DNA of 64,000 bases from Pseudorhodoplanes sp. (GCA_019187085.1 JABARS010000006.1:10894-74893), one strand, 5' to 3'. Shown: positions 25,850 through 35,386, counted from the stretch's first letter. Made by a program: numbers and translations. Notes: generated from the letters alone by a model not told the origin.

Positions 25850-26887
25850 TCAGTCGAAACGACAGATGTATCGCAGATCGGCCTCGCCCACGAGGTCATG
25901 ATCCTCGGGGAAACGGGCTTTTCGTTCGGCGCTGTCGATCATCTCGCCGCGATCCATGATACGCCAGTGCTTGAACCCGACGGATCGAAGGCGATTTTGA
26001 AATTCGGCGTGACTGATCGTCTCGCGGCACGGCACAAAGATGTGGTCCATGTAATTGAAGATTTTACCTGGTGGGGTGCGCAACAGGTCTAACGCAGCAA
26101 ATGCATAACCACGCGGAACCAATTTCATCGCCGCACGCAGCATGTCGGTGAGATCCCACCAAAGCTCGCCGCTGCCGTAGAGCATAATGTAGGCCTCGCC
26201 ATCACGCTTGGTGATGCGCGCCATCTCGGCCAGCGCTCGCTTGGGGTCTGTTGTGTGGTGCATGACGCCGTTGCAACAAACAAAATCGAAAGTTTCGCTT
26301 TCATAGGGGAGATCAAGCATCGTCCCTTGCTGAAATTGACAACGATTGGAATAGCCGAGGCGATCAGCCCGCGCTTTTGCATCTTTGATCGCAAGCTCAC
26401 TAAGGTCGAATCCGTGGCTTTCAGCTGCGCCAAGATCAGCCATCGCTATGACATAACGTCCGCTTCCGCAGCCGAGGTCGATGCAACGTTTGTTCTTGAG
26501 ATCAATCTCGATATTGCTCTTGGCGAAGCGCCGCTCGAACAGCTTGGCCATGTTCATGAATTCGCTGTCCGAATAATAGGTCCAGCAGCGTCCATACAGT
26601 TCAGCGGTGAAGGACTCGATCGTTTCACCCGCCTCGCTTCGGGCCGTGGCGTGATCGACTTTCGGATGTGAAGCGGCCAGATCTGCCGCAAGCTGCAAAG
26701 CGCGATGGAATTCCTGGCGATCGAATGGCCGGTCTTGGCCGCGCAGGTCATCGAACTGCTTGTAGAGCCCGTACGTCACAAGCGTGCGCATTCCATAGGA
26801 ATGGCCAGCGGGATCGGCATTTTGGATAGCCGCGCCGACGGCGTCGATCGCGCGATTCAAGTCCGAGCGAGTGTAGATCTGTTTCAT
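25850..26887 (-). CDS. Class I SAM-dependent methyltransferase
   Basis: 345 residues. A long N-terminal helical part (1-130) is followed by a Methyltransf-11-type domain: CIDLGCGSGRYVIAMADLGA (motif I, about 135-154), ESETFDFVCCNGVMHHTTDP (motif IV) and ALAEMARITKRDGEAYIMLYG. The C-terminus continues with FNYMDHIFVPCRETISHAEF. It probably methylates a sugar residue of the glycan. It is separated by 27 bp from the upstream transferase gene. Confidence 0.83.
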   Translation of the reverse strand: MKQIYTRSDLNRAIDAVGAAIQNADPAGHSYGMRTLVTYGLYKQFDDLRGQDRPFDRQEFHRALQLAADLAASHPKVDHATARSEAGETIESFTAELYGRCWTYYSDSEFMNMAKLFERRFAKSNIEIDLKNKRCIDLGCGSGRYVIAMADLGAAESHGFDLSELAIKDAKARADRLGYSNRCQFQQGTMLDLPYESETFDFVCCNGVMHHTTDPKRALAEMARITKRDGEAYIMLYGSGELWWDLTDMLRAAMKLVPRGYAFAALDLLRTPPGKIFNYMDHIFVPCRETISHAEFQNRLRSVGFKHWRIMDRGEMIDSAERKARFPEDHDLVGEADLRYICRFD

Positions 26888-26914
26888 AACGCAACTTTCG
26901 GAGTGATAGCTCAG

Positions 26915-28354
26915 CTAGGTGACCACAGAAATGCGCGACGGCTTGTTTTGAGCGACGACATCGCGACCGGATGCGCGCCATTTCGCCAAAGCGCCCTCGA
27001 AATCGCTGCCGACGGAGACGTGTGCGTTTTCCGCGGCCTGATTGAACAGAGTTACATAGGACGGCAGAACATCATTGGGCGATTGCCCTCCACACACGCA
27101 AAAGCGCAGGAAACGCTCCACCGCAGCGTCGTCGTATTCCGGACGATACCGGCCCGACGCAAGAGCGCTGAGCTTTTCGCGCAGCGCCGAAGGGGACGTA
27201 AGGCAGTCGCCAACACGATCTGCCTCCCAAATGCACCTAAAGTTGTGAGTATACTTCAAGTAGATGACTGGCTTTTGCAGAAGAAGCGCGTCATACACAA
27301 TGCTCGACTGCGTTACCATGACCAAATCGGCCCATCGCGTCATTGCAAAGGATTCTTCCTCATTGGCGACCAGCCTGATCCTGCTGCCCGGTCGCAGGCA
27401 TCGGGCGTAATCAGCCTGCTCGTGCGCCGGATTGCGCGTGTGCACTTTCAGAACGATATCGATCCGATCGGAAAATTCCTCCAGGACCGCGATCGTCTTA
27501 TCAACCGCGGCGCGATTTGACGCCATCAACCAGGTCGTGAACCAAACCAGCTTAGGCCGGTCGCCAATTGGCTGCGCAGCCGACCCTTTCGGAAGCGATG
27601 CAAGCCTGGCCTGCCATTGCGGCGTGAAACGCGCGAGCCCGAGCAGACGCAGGCTGTTCTTGGGCACCCCCTGCACGAGCGCGCGCATCCCCTTGTATAC
27701 GTTATCGATAACCATGGCGGTTGGCACGACAACCGGTAAGCGTGTGCGCTTCTCAAGCTTGCCGGTGTCGATCTGGCTTGGATGGCTGTAGATGCCTTCA
27801 TAGGTCCAGGCGCCGTGCGGAAGTTGTATGATCGGGACACCCTGCTTCATTGCCTCGTAAAGCAGCGGTGCGATCACCCCATGTGAAAGCCCCCAGTCCA
27901 CAGCGACGATTTCGGGCTGGTAACGCGACATCAAACGCGTACCCAATCCGGATACATGCGTTAAGAACAGCGCGAGCCATTGTTCATAGAAGCGCCACAT
28001 CAAAAACCAAGGCAACAGACCGCGCAAGTCACGCCCACGGAAAGATCCGATTGATGGAGTCCGGTCGCACCATCGCTGTAGCCGTTCGCGGAAACGAAAC
28101 AGCGCGATTGCCAGCCGCGCACCTGGAGCCGCGTCTTCAACACGGCTGACCGACACGCCATGCGTTTCGCGTACGTAAGCGAACCGCCAGTCGCGGTCGA
28201 AATCAATCGAGCCTTGCGTCGCCAATGGATAGGAAATTACCGTACATTGCCATTGCCTGGTGCGCATCAAGGCGTCGATCACAGGCACCATGTGATCGAT
28301 ATCGTTGTAATTGTGTATCAGAAAGAGTGCACGACGCTTGCGATGCTGCGGCAT
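26915..28354 (-). CDS. Putative GT-B-like glycan transferase, family not recognised
   Basis: 479 residues with no clear family name. It begins RALFLIHNYNDIDHMVPVID. The C-terminal half contains IDIVLKVHTRNPAHE and VMVTQSSIVYDALLLQKPVIYLKYTHNF, a pattern (K-x-H, then SSxxxDALLLxKPVIYL) seen in CDP-glycerol/polyol-phosphate and Kdo-like transferases of the GT-B type. It has no signal peptide or membrane helices apart from a hydrophobic patch near LLPWFLMWRFYEQWLALFL. It lies between the PIG-L deacetylase and a methyltransferase. I infer a glycan-building role only. Confidence 0.6.
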   Translation of the reverse strand: MPQHRKRRALFLIHNYNDIDHMVPVIDALMRTRQWQCTVISYPLATQGSIDFDRDWRFAYVRETHGVSVSRVEDAAPGARLAIALFRFRERLQRWCDRTPSIGSFRGRDLRGLLPWFLMWRFYEQWLALFLTHVSGLGTRLMSRYQPEIVAVDWGLSHGVIAPLLYEAMKQGVPIIQLPHGAWTYEGIYSHPSQIDTGKLEKRTRLPVVVPTAMVIDNVYKGMRALVQGVPKNSLRLLGLARFTPQWQARLASLPKGSAAQPIGDRPKLVWFTTWLMASNRAAVDKTIAVLEEFSDRIDIVLKVHTRNPAHEQADYARCLRPGSRIRLVANEEESFAMTRWADLVMVTQSSIVYDALLLQKPVIYLKYTHNFRCIWEADRVGDCLTSPSALREKLSALASGRYRPEYDDAAVERFLRFCVCGGQSPNDVLPSYVTLFNQAAENAHVSVGSDFEGALAKWRASGRDVVAQNKPSRISVVT

Positions 28355-28365
28355 TGATGGGGTCG

Positions 28366-29055
28366 TCAGACGCGTTCGCGAATCAACATGAATGCTTCTG
28401 CCGCGGGAAATCCTGACTGCGCGCCTCTGAACGCGGCAAGAGCGCGGATTCCCTCAGCCGACCGAGGATGCGGGAACGGTCGGATCTCGCCGGAATAAGC
28501 TTCGAGCGCAGCCACCTTCGCTTCGATAGTGGCTCCAGCGTCGTGAAAGACGTTCGGGATGAAAGCGGGGGCGGTTAACGGCTGCCACTCAGTACTGGAC
28601 AAGGTCTCACCGGCAAGAATCCGGACGACATTCGTGCCCTGCATCGGGCGTGCCGCAGTCAGAACTGCATCATGAACGATCCGGTGGTCAACATTAAGGT
28701 CACTGCGGTGATGCGTGTAAATCACCTGAGGCCGCACCTCCTCAACGAATGCCTCCACCGTCTTGATCACGTCGAGCAAGACAACATTGTCCATGCGGTT
28801 GTCTGCGAAGCCGCCAAAGTGCGGCGCGGGAATGCCGAGCCGCTTCGCAGCGGTTTGCGCAGCCGCACGATGGGCGGCATGTGCCTCCGCGGTCGCCGGG
28901 CCGCGGGCATCGAGGCCGACCGCCATGATCATCGTCTCAACACGGTGACCTGCCTTAGCGTGGCGCGCTAGGCTTGCACCGCAAGCCAGCACCTCGTCAT
29001 CAGGGTGCGCCACAATGCAGGCAACGGACAATTCACGCCGACTAAAGATACTCAA
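28366..29055 (-). CDS. PIG-L family deacetylase
   Basis: 229 residues of the LmbE/PIG-L zinc deacetylase family. The zinc motif AHPDDEVLACG lies at 16-26 and the second ligand motif HHRSDLNVDHRIVHDAVL at about 114-131. These enzymes remove N-acetyl groups from GlcNAc-type sugars. Beside a PtmE-like nucleotidyltransferase (overlap 4 bp) it may deacetylate an intermediate in the GDP-sugar branch leading to legionaminic acid, or trim the finished glycan. The sequence does not decide between them. Confidence 0.85.
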   Translation of the reverse strand: MSIFSRRELSVACIVAHPDDEVLACGASLARHAKAGHRVETMIMAVGLDARGPATAEAHAAHRAAAQTAAKRLGIPAPHFGGFADNRMDNVVLLDVIKTVEAFVEEVRPQVIYTHHRSDLNVDHRIVHDAVLTAARPMQGTNVVRILAGETLSSTEWQPLTAPAFIPNVFHDAGATIEAKVAALEAYSGEIRPFPHPRSAEGIRALAAFRGAQSGFPAAEAFMLIRERV

Positions 29056-30131
29056 AAAACGTCTCCAAAATCGCCGCGGGCCCTTTGAAGATCTTCCTCT
29101 CGCCCGATGTCGATCCAGTAATCATCAACGGGGAAGCAGGCGACCCGACCAGGATAGTTTGACACTGCGGCTGCAAACAATTCAGGCATATCGAAGCGCT
29201 GACCTACCGGGACTAGGTCGAGGATTTCCGGTGCAATCACATAGATGCCAGCGCTGATTCTAAATGCGTGCTTTGGCTTCTCCTTGATCTCTACAAACTT
29301 CGTGCCGTTGGCTTCGACAACGCCAAAAGGGATCTCCACAGCGTAATCACGCAAGGCAACAGTCGCGACAGCATCTTCCTGTTTGTGGAAATCCAGCAGG
29401 GAGCGGGCGTTGAAGCGTGCTAGAACATCGCCGTTCACAACTAGAAAAGGCAATTTCTCCAACCCGAGCAGGGAACGCAGCCCGCCGACGGTTCCAAGCG
29501 GCTGATCTTCGCGTAAATACCGAATATCGACGCCCAGATTACTGCCGTCACCGAAATGCGCCTCGAAATGATCGGCAAGATAGTTCACGCTGAGGAAGAA
29601 ACGGGAGAAGCCATGTCCGTGCAGAATACGGATCAGCGTTTCAATAATCGGCCGCCCGCCAACCGACACCAGCGGCTTGGGAGTGTCTGCGGTATGCGGC
29701 CAAAGCCTCTTTCCGCGGCCGCCGGCCATAATCACCGCAGCATTCGGAAGACTTTGACGCACCTGACGCAGGCGGATGAGATCAACAAGGCCACGTACAC
29801 GACCAGCCTCGTCCACCAAAGGCAGCCATGGGCTTAATGCCTGCTCCGCGAGCGCCCGCAGATCCTCATCCGAAATGTTGAACGGCGCAGTACGCGGGCG
29901 CTGCGTCATGATGTCACGAACCGGCTGGTGAACATCGCTGTTTCGCAAGAGCGCACGACGGATATCGCCGTCAACGACCACACCTTTCAGCCGGTTCTCT
30001 GCGTCGACGACCAACACGATGCTCATTTCAGCTTCAGTCATTCGTTGCATCGCCTCATGCAACGACGTCTGAGGCGTCACCAAACAGCGCTCAAAAGTCA
30101 ACCGCGCTTCGCGCTGCGCCGTATTGCTCAT
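29052..30131 (-). CDS. CBS-domain nucleotidyltransferase, PtmE-like (sugar-1-phosphate guanylyltransferase)
   Basis: 359 residues: two N-terminal CBS motifs (about 15-125; VVVDGDIRRALLRN, RGLVDLIRLRQV) fused to a nucleotidyltransferase domain with AAVIMAGGRGKRLWPHTADTPKPLV (about 131-155), VVNGDVLARF and YWIDIGREEDLQRA. The arrangement matches PtmE, which makes GDP-GlcN from GlcN-1-P for the legionaminic acid pathway in Campylobacter. It is coupled by 4-bp overlaps to PIG-L and pseC. It supports a GDP-linked precursor for LegB. Confidence 0.85.
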   Translation of the reverse strand: MSNTAQREARLTFERCLVTPQTSLHEAMQRMTEAEMSIVLVVDAENRLKGVVVDGDIRRALLRNSDVHQPVRDIMTQRPRTAPFNISDEDLRALAEQALSPWLPLVDEAGRVRGLVDLIRLRQVRQSLPNAAVIMAGGRGKRLWPHTADTPKPLVSVGGRPIIETLIRILHGHGFSRFFLSVNYLADHFEAHFGDGSNLGVDIRYLREDQPLGTVGGLRSLLGLEKLPFLVVNGDVLARFNARSLLDFHKQEDAVATVALRDYAVEIPFGVVEANGTKFVEIKEKPKHAFRISAGIYVIAPEILDLVPVGQRFDMPELFAAAVSNYPGRVACFPVDDYWIDIGREEDLQRARGDFGDVF

Positions 30132-31324
30132 GAACGCACCACCGCTTCCAGCGCGCTGACGACACGATCCACATCACCCTTGCGCATCGCAGGATAGAGA
30201 GGAAGCGATAGACAGTGGTCATAGTATGATGAAGCGCCTGGATAGGTCGTCGCAATGTCTCGCGACCTGTAGAAGGGTTGAAATGGCAACGGCCGGTAAT
30301 GGACCTGAGTGCCAATACCCCTACCGCACAAATCGTTCATCACCCGAGCGCGCGAAAGGCCGACACTCGCAAAATCGATGAATACGATGTAGAGATGCCA
30401 TGCAGGACTGCAATTCGGCGTACGTGCCAGGGGCCGGATGACCGGAGCAAGCTTTGCCAGCTTCTCATCGTATTCCTGTGCCAGTTCATGCCGACGAGCG
30501 ACAAATTTCGGCAACTTGACAAGCTGGCTTCGGCCCAAGGCCGCTTGAATGTCAGTGAGCCGGTAGTTGAAGCCCGGTTCGTGCATTTCGTAGTACCAAG
30601 GATTCGGCAAGCCCCCGTCAAAAGCTGCCACGTGATCGGTGAAATGCTCCGCCTCCCGAATCATACCGTGGTTACGAAATCGCCTGACGCGTTCGTGCAG
30701 CACCTCGCTGCGTGTTATCACCGCCCCCCCTTCCCCGGACGTCACCGTCTTGACTGGATGAAAGGAAAACAGCGTCATGTCACTCAGCCGGCAATCCCCG
30801 ACGGGTTTTCCACCCCACGACGCGCCAATGGCATGACAGGCATCATCGACTACATGGATGCACGCTGCACGCGCGATCGCAGCAATCTCCTCCAGGTTTT
30901 CGCATTGCCCGGCGAGATGCACGTTGAAAACCGCCTTGACCTTTTTGCCGTGCGCGACCGCCCGGTCCAGCGCCGCCCTGAGATCTGATGGTCTCATCAA
31001 TCCTGTCGAGGGATCGACGTCCGCAAAAACGACATCGGCGCCGACAAAATATGCCGCATTAGCGGTCGCCAGGAATGTCACAGCGGGCACGACGATTGTA
31101 TCGCCGGCTTTCAAGCCAAGTGCGAGCGCGGCCAGATGCAACGCTGCGGTCCCATTCGAGCAAGTTGCAGCGAACGGTGCGTCGACCGCCTTCGCCAGAT
31201 CATGCTCAAACGCTGTGACAGCCGGTCCCGTCGTCAGGTAGTCCCCGCGCAGCACGTCGACGACCGACGCAATATCGGCCTCGTCGACGGCCTGTCGGCC
31301 ATAAGGAAGGAATTCCAAATTCAT
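30128..31324 (-). CDS. pseC: PseC, UDP-4-keto-6-deoxy-AltNAc transaminase
   Basis: 398 residues of the DegT/DnrJ/EryC1 PLP aminotransferases. It has FLPYGRQAVDEADIASVVDV at the start, LRGDYLTTGPAVTAFE, CSNGTAALHLAA, VVDDACHAIGA and FSFHPVKTVTSGEGG with the PLP lysine (HPVKT). The wording fits PseC, which adds the 4-amino group in pseudaminic acid synthesis. It starts inside the stop of pseB (4-bp overlap), so PseB and PseC are coupled, as is usual for the first two steps. Confidence 0.92.
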   Translation of the reverse strand: MNLEFLPYGRQAVDEADIASVVDVLRGDYLTTGPAVTAFEHDLAKAVDAPFAATCSNGTAALHLAALALGLKAGDTIVVPAVTFLATANAAYFVGADVVFADVDPSTGLMRPSDLRAALDRAVAHGKKVKAVFNVHLAGQCENLEEIAAIARAACIHVVDDACHAIGASWGGKPVGDCRLSDMTLFSFHPVKTVTSGEGGAVITRSEVLHERVRRFRNHGMIREAEHFTDHVAAFDGGLPNPWYYEMHEPGFNYRLTDIQAALGRSQLVKLPKFVARRHELAQEYDEKLAKLAPVIRPLARTPNCSPAWHLYIVFIDFASVGLSRARVMNDLCGRGIGTQVHYRPLPFQPFYRSRDIATTYPGASSYYDHCLSLPLYPAMRKGDVDRVVSALEAVVRS

Positions 31325-32331
31325 TCGGCGCTTTCGGCCAGAAGACGACGCATTTCCGCCGCATCAAGCCATTGTGTATTCGTGTCGCTGCGATAGCTGA
31401 ATCCATCAGGAACAGGCTTGGCGCCGGTGCCGTCAAGATGGTCGCGTGTCCAGAATGCAAATGCCGGCTCGATCACGTAGCGGTCACTCAACTCCAGTGT
31501 CGTGCGCGCATCGTCCTCCGAAATCATCATCTCATGCAGCTTCTCGCCGGGACGTATACCGACGATATGCGTAGGCAGATTGGGTGCTATCGCGCGAGCC
31601 AAGTCCGTCATTCGCATGCTGGGAATCTTCGGGATGAAAATCTCTCCACCTCGCATCAGACCGAGACACGACGTTACGAAGTCCACTCCCTGCTTCAGCG
31701 CGATCCAGAAGCGCGTCATGCGAGCATCTGTGATCGGCAAGCTGCGTGCGCCCTCCTTCAGCAAACGCTGGAACAGCGGAATGACGCTCCCGCGAGATCC
31801 CATCACGTTGCCATAACGCACGACCGAGAACCGGGTGCCCCGGCCGCCCGAAAGATTATTGGCTGCGATGAAAATCTTATCCGACGCGAGCTTGCTGGCA
31901 CCATAGAGGTTGATGGGGTTGGCCGCCTTGTCGGTCGACAGCGCAATGACCTGCTTTACGCCTGTGCGTAAAGCTGCCTGAACTACGTTTTCCGCTCCAT
32001 GGATATTGGTCCGAACGCATTCAAATGGATTGTACTCGGCAGCCGGCACCTGTTTGAGAGCGGCGGCGTGGATGACGACGTCGACATCGCGCATCGCCAT
32101 CTCCAGTCGTGTCGGATCACGTACATCACCGATGAAATACCGCAAGCTCGGCGCCCGTAAAGTGGGATCCTGCTGCATCTCAAATTGCTTGAGCTCGTCA
32201 CGCGAAAAAACGATCAAGCGCTCGGGCTGATGGCTCTTGAGAACGCTGCGCAGAAAGCACCGCCCAAAAGAGCCTGTGGCGCCCGTCACGAGCACTGAAC
32301 CACTCAGCAATGCATTCAAGTCATTGGTCAT
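31321..32331 (-). CDS. pseB: PseB, UDP-GlcNAc 4,6-dehydratase (inverting)
   Basis: 336 residues of the inverting SDR dehydratase class. It shows SVLVTGATGSFGRCFLRSVL (about 11-30), FSRDELKQFEMQQ, HAAALKQVPAAEYNPFE, STDKAANPINLYGASKLASD and VRYGNVMGSRGSVIPLF, all diagnostic for PseB. It converts UDP-GlcNAc to the 5-epimerised 4-keto-6-deoxy sugar, the first step to pseudaminic acid. It follows the cytidylyltransferase after 3 bp. It is quite unlike LegB at 1.0 kb and the large WbpM-type dehydratase at 49.7 kb. Confidence 0.93.
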   Translation of the reverse strand: MTNDLNALLSGSVLVTGATGSFGRCFLRSVLKSHQPERLIVFSRDELKQFEMQQDPTLRAPSLRYFIGDVRDPTRLEMAMRDVDVVIHAAALKQVPAAEYNPFECVRTNIHGAENVVQAALRTGVKQVIALSTDKAANPINLYGASKLASDKIFIAANNLSGGRGTRFSVVRYGNVMGSRGSVIPLFQRLLKEGARSLPITDARMTRFWIALKQGVDFVTSCLGLMRGGEIFIPKIPSMRMTDLARAIAPNLPTHIVGIRPGEKLHEMMISEDDARTTLELSDRYVIEPAFAFWTRDHLDGTGAKPVPDGFSYRSDTNTQWLDAAEMRRLLAESAE

Positions 32332-32334
32332 TCG

Positions 32335-33027
32335 TCACTTCATCTCAGGCAAAGATATGCGCCCGGCCCCCAGAGCAGCCTCGGCAATGATCCAGTCGTC
32401 CTCGGTATCGATATCGAGCGTGGTAAGGCCGTTATGCTGCAGATACAAGCAGCGCGACGGCGTGAAAGTCTTGGACTCTCGCAGCGCGGCTGGCCGGATC
32501 ATATACAGTGCGCCAGATGGAACAAAGGCAGCACCGGATTCGCTCGACAACCGAGAAAGGTAGCCAGCGGAAGCCGTGTATATGTGAGCCAGCCCGACAT
32601 CAACGGGCTTTACCGCAACCAGCGCCTGCGCCTCCTTATTGGCACGCATATTTGCTAGACCGTCGCGAAGCAGATCCGGATGACGAAACGGCGAGGTCGC
32701 CTGCAAGAGCATGATCAGCTCAGGCTCAGATTGACCGAATTCTGGCGTCGTATCGAGCCAGTGCAGCACGACATCCGGAGTTGGCGTATCGTCCTCAGCA
32801 AGTTGCCGTGGCCGCAGGCCGGGCACACGAAAGCCAAGACGCCGTCCCTCGTCCGCAATTGCCTCATCGTCCGTAGAAAGAAACGGCACAACCGGTATCT
32901 CAGCGGCCTGAACGGCGCGCCATGTCCATTCCAGGAGCGAGACACCGCCAAGCCGCCGGATATTCTTACCCGGGAGACGCTTCGACCCTCCACGGGCCGG
33001 GACGAGTATGGCTACGCCTGTCTGCAC
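32335..33027 (-). CDS. Acylneuraminate cytidylyltransferase (LegF/PseF-type)
   Basis: From GTG 33027, two bases past the preceding stop, it has 230 residues (VQTGVAILVPARGGSKRLPG); an ATG at 33075 would overlap the preceding gene by 46 bp. The CTP loop PARGGSKRLPGKNIRRL is intact, followed by PFLSTDDEAIADEGRRLG, LLQATSPFRHPDLL and the C-terminal TLDIDTEDDWIIAEA. It makes a CMP-nonulosonic acid. Lying between leg genes (upstream) and pseB (downstream), it could serve either pathway; LegF is my slight preference from position. Confidence 0.87.
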   Translation of the reverse strand: MQTGVAILVPARGGSKRLPGKNIRRLGGVSLLEWTWRAVQAAEIPVVPFLSTDDEAIADEGRRLGFRVPGLRPRQLAEDDTPTPDVVLHWLDTTPEFGQSEPELIMLLQATSPFRHPDLLRDGLANMRANKEAQALVAVKPVDVGLAHIYTASAGYLSRLSSESGAAFVPSGALYMIRPAALRESKTFTPSRCLYLQHNGLTTLDIDTEDDWIIAEAALGAGRISLPEMK

Positions 33028-33029
33028 GC

Positions 33030-34244
33030 TTACTGGCGCCAAAGATACGCGCCAAGATATTGCGGGCGCGGCCATGACAGTTCGGAACGGTCCGGCTTAG
33101 GCAGGCTATTTGGTGCCTCGACGACACGCCGCAACGTGTCTTTCCATTTGCTGGGGTCAGAGCAATCGATTCTCCCGCGATTGGGATAAAGCGTGTCTCC
33201 GAGTGCCAGTATCTCCTCACGATATCGCGCGGTTTCGATGACCGGCACGCCTTCGAGATAGCAATCGAACATTACATTCGAGCCGTTTGTCGAAATGGCT
33301 GCAGTTGCAAGTCCCAGCAGAAGTTGCGGATGCGCATGGGTAACGCGCACGTCAAGCGACGGAAATTGAGCAATGTCGCTGCGCAGAAGCTCAAGGTCGC
33401 AGATCGGATGCGGCTTGATCACTATCGACGCTTCCGGGGCATGCAGCGTCAGCGCATGCAACATATTCAGAAAGGTATCACGCACATTATCGGTCTGCGA
33501 TGGAATCACCGCCGGTCCGGGATAAAATAATGCGATCACCGGGCTCCGCAGCTTGGTGAGGTCACGCCCTTGTTCATCTTGAATGCCCGTATCCGAACGA
33601 ACCTCGGTCAGGAAATTCCGCCAGGCGGAGTAGTCCCGCGGCGTACCGATCAACAGCGCGGGGGCGGACGAATATCCCGCATAGTCGCTTGCTTGCCGCG
33701 GATGATAGATCAGAAACGCGTCGCCACTGTCGCGCCAGCGCATGTCACGGCCCGCGGTCTTTAGCCGATGCGCGAAGTTCAGCGCCGGATTGGCGGGAAA
33801 AGCCGGCTTGCAGTAAGTGCACGCTCCACCGCCGCCAAGACGTGCCGCAAACGCAAGCACGCTCAAGGGAAAGTATCCGAGGTCGCTTGGTGAGAGGAGC
33901 AGGCTTCTATTCGTCACAAGCTGCCAGAACCACATGACAAGCCGAAGCGCTGCCCCGACCTTCGAACCTAGGGTCCCCTCACCGTTCGAAAGTATAGCGA
34001 TAGCCCCCGTGCGGTTCATGGCACGAAAGAGTACGTAATTGCGCTCAACAATAGGTAGCGCCTTCGCGTTCAGGAACAGAAAAGAAATCGAAAGGTCCGG
34101 CGATTCATCTTTCAGTTGCATCGCGACAGGCAAGATACTGTCCAGACCGACAAGCTTGTTGCCGAGAAGGGTCACAACCCGTCGCGGTTTGCGGCGAAGC
34201 GGCGGCAGCGTCTCAGATGGCATTTGATGCGCGCGGGCGATCAC
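33030..34244 (-). CDS. Putative GT-B-like transferase, family not recognised
   Basis: 404 residues that I cannot assign. The start RRVVTLLGNKLVGLDSILPV and the C-terminal SIVIKPHPICDLELLRSDIA and STNGSNVMFDCYLEGVPVIE resemble GT-B enzymes of capsule synthesis (K-P-H-P, then S/N-S-N-V-x-D). A CTYC motif lies near the middle. It is inserted between legG (4-bp overlap) and the cytidylyltransferase, a position where some nonulosonic loci keep a dedicated transferase. It could therefore be the CMP-nonulosonate transferase, which is inference from context. Confidence 0.6.
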   Translation of the reverse strand: MIARAHQMPSETLPPLRRKPRRVVTLLGNKLVGLDSILPVAMQLKDESPDLSISFLFLNAKALPIVERNYVLFRAMNRTGAIAILSNGEGTLGSKVGAALRLVMWFWQLVTNRSLLLSPSDLGYFPLSVLAFAARLGGGGACTYCKPAFPANPALNFAHRLKTAGRDMRWRDSGDAFLIYHPRQASDYAGYSSAPALLIGTPRDYSAWRNFLTEVRSDTGIQDEQGRDLTKLRSPVIALFYPGPAVIPSQTDNVRDTFLNMLHALTLHAPEASIVIKPHPICDLELLRSDIAQFPSLDVRVTHAHPQLLLGLATAAISTNGSNVMFDCYLEGVPVIETARYREEILALGDTLYPNRGRIDCSDPSKWKDTLRRVVEAPNSLPKPDRSELSWPRPQYLGAYLWRQ

Positions 34245-35380
34245 GAATGTCCAACAAAAATCGTCTTGCGCCGCAGACCGTTATGTCTGTGAAGACCTAG
34301 CAGCACCTCTGCAACACGCGGCCCAGCATGACCATCACCATAGATATTGTGTGTGCCAAAGCGGCTCTTTCTGGCGTCGACCCGCTTCATCGCACTGATG
34401 ATATCTACCTCATTCGCTTCGACGCGGATCACGTTTTCACCCGCCTCACGACCTTTCTGCCGACCGCCCACATCGATCACAGGCAGTCCGAAGGTCGCAG
34501 CCTCAATAATGCCGCTTGACGAATTGCCTATCATGATACTCGCGTGGCGCAGTGCGTTTGGATAGAGAACCGGACCCAACGTGTCGCGAAAGCGGGCCCA
34601 GCGGCGCGTCGCAACGTAACCGTTTATCGCCTGCCGCATCGCGGCACCGCCCGGATCGCTATTCGGCGCCGTGAACAAAGTTGGTTGCGGAACTGCATCA
34701 AGTGCCTTCACGACGGCACGCAAAGGTGCTGCGGCATTGGCGGAGTTTGTCTCAGGATGCACCGTCACCAGCCGTAACGGTGTGTCTTCGGGTTCTTGGT
34801 CAAATCCCACCGCTTCCAGCCATTGCCTGCGAGTCATGGGAATTGCGCTCAACAACGTATCGATGCCGGGCGCCCCGGTCAGCGCGATGCGCGAAGGCTC
34901 CTCACCCATCGCGATGAGCTGTCGCTTTGCACCTTCAGAGGAAACACAATGAAAATGTGCGAGCTTGGTGAGAGCATGGCGGGCACGATCATCCAGCGCG
35001 CCTTCCGTGATTTCTCCACCATGCAAATGCACGATCACGATGTTAAATGGCAGTCCCGCCACCGCCGCAGGCAACATGTCGAGCCTGTCGCCCATCACCA
35101 AGATTGTGTCTGGCTGCACTCGCTCATAGATCGTGCCGGCCGCTGCCGTAATCGCAGCCATTGCCGTCGTCGCTGTCTGCGCGTCGCTTCCGCCAAGATC
35201 GGCGCCACCTGTGTGAATAACAGCACCCGGGACATCCGGCAGATGAGACCCGGTCGAAGCCAAATGCATTCCTGTTGCGAAGATGTGTAGATCGATGGAG
35301 GCTTCCATGCACGCGCGCCAGACCGGAAGCAGAATGCTGACATCAGCCCGACTTGACGTAATGCTAACGACCCGCGGCAT
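34241..35380 (-). CDS. neuC: Hydrolysing NDP-sugar 2-epimerase (LegG/NeuC)
   Basis: 379 residues of the UDP-GlcNAc 2-epimerase family, hydrolysing branch. It has VVSITSSRADVSILLPVWRA at the start (in place of the GARPQF of WecB), VMGDRLDMLPAAVA, HLHGGEITEGALDDRARHALTK with the NeuC-type HGGE, and MIGNSSSGIIEAATFGLPVID. LegG converts the NDP-2,4-diacetamido-6-deoxy-hexose to the free manno sugar for LegI, which lies 6 bp upstream. In this order it would follow LegC and the NeuD-type acetyltransferase. Confidence 0.9.
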   Translation of the reverse strand: MPRVVSITSSRADVSILLPVWRACMEASIDLHIFATGMHLASTGSHLPDVPGAVIHTGGADLGGSDAQTATTAMAAITAAAGTIYERVQPDTILVMGDRLDMLPAAVAGLPFNIVIVHLHGGEITEGALDDRARHALTKLAHFHCVSSEGAKRQLIAMGEEPSRIALTGAPGIDTLLSAIPMTRRQWLEAVGFDQEPEDTPLRLVTVHPETNSANAAAPLRAVVKALDAVPQPTLFTAPNSDPGGAAMRQAINGYVATRRWARFRDTLGPVLYPNALRHASIMIGNSSSGIIEAATFGLPVIDVGGRQKGREAGENVIRVEANEVDIISAMKRVDARKSRFGTHNIYGDGHAGPRVAEVLLGLHRHNGLRRKTIFVGHS

Positions 35381-35386
35381 ATGGGT

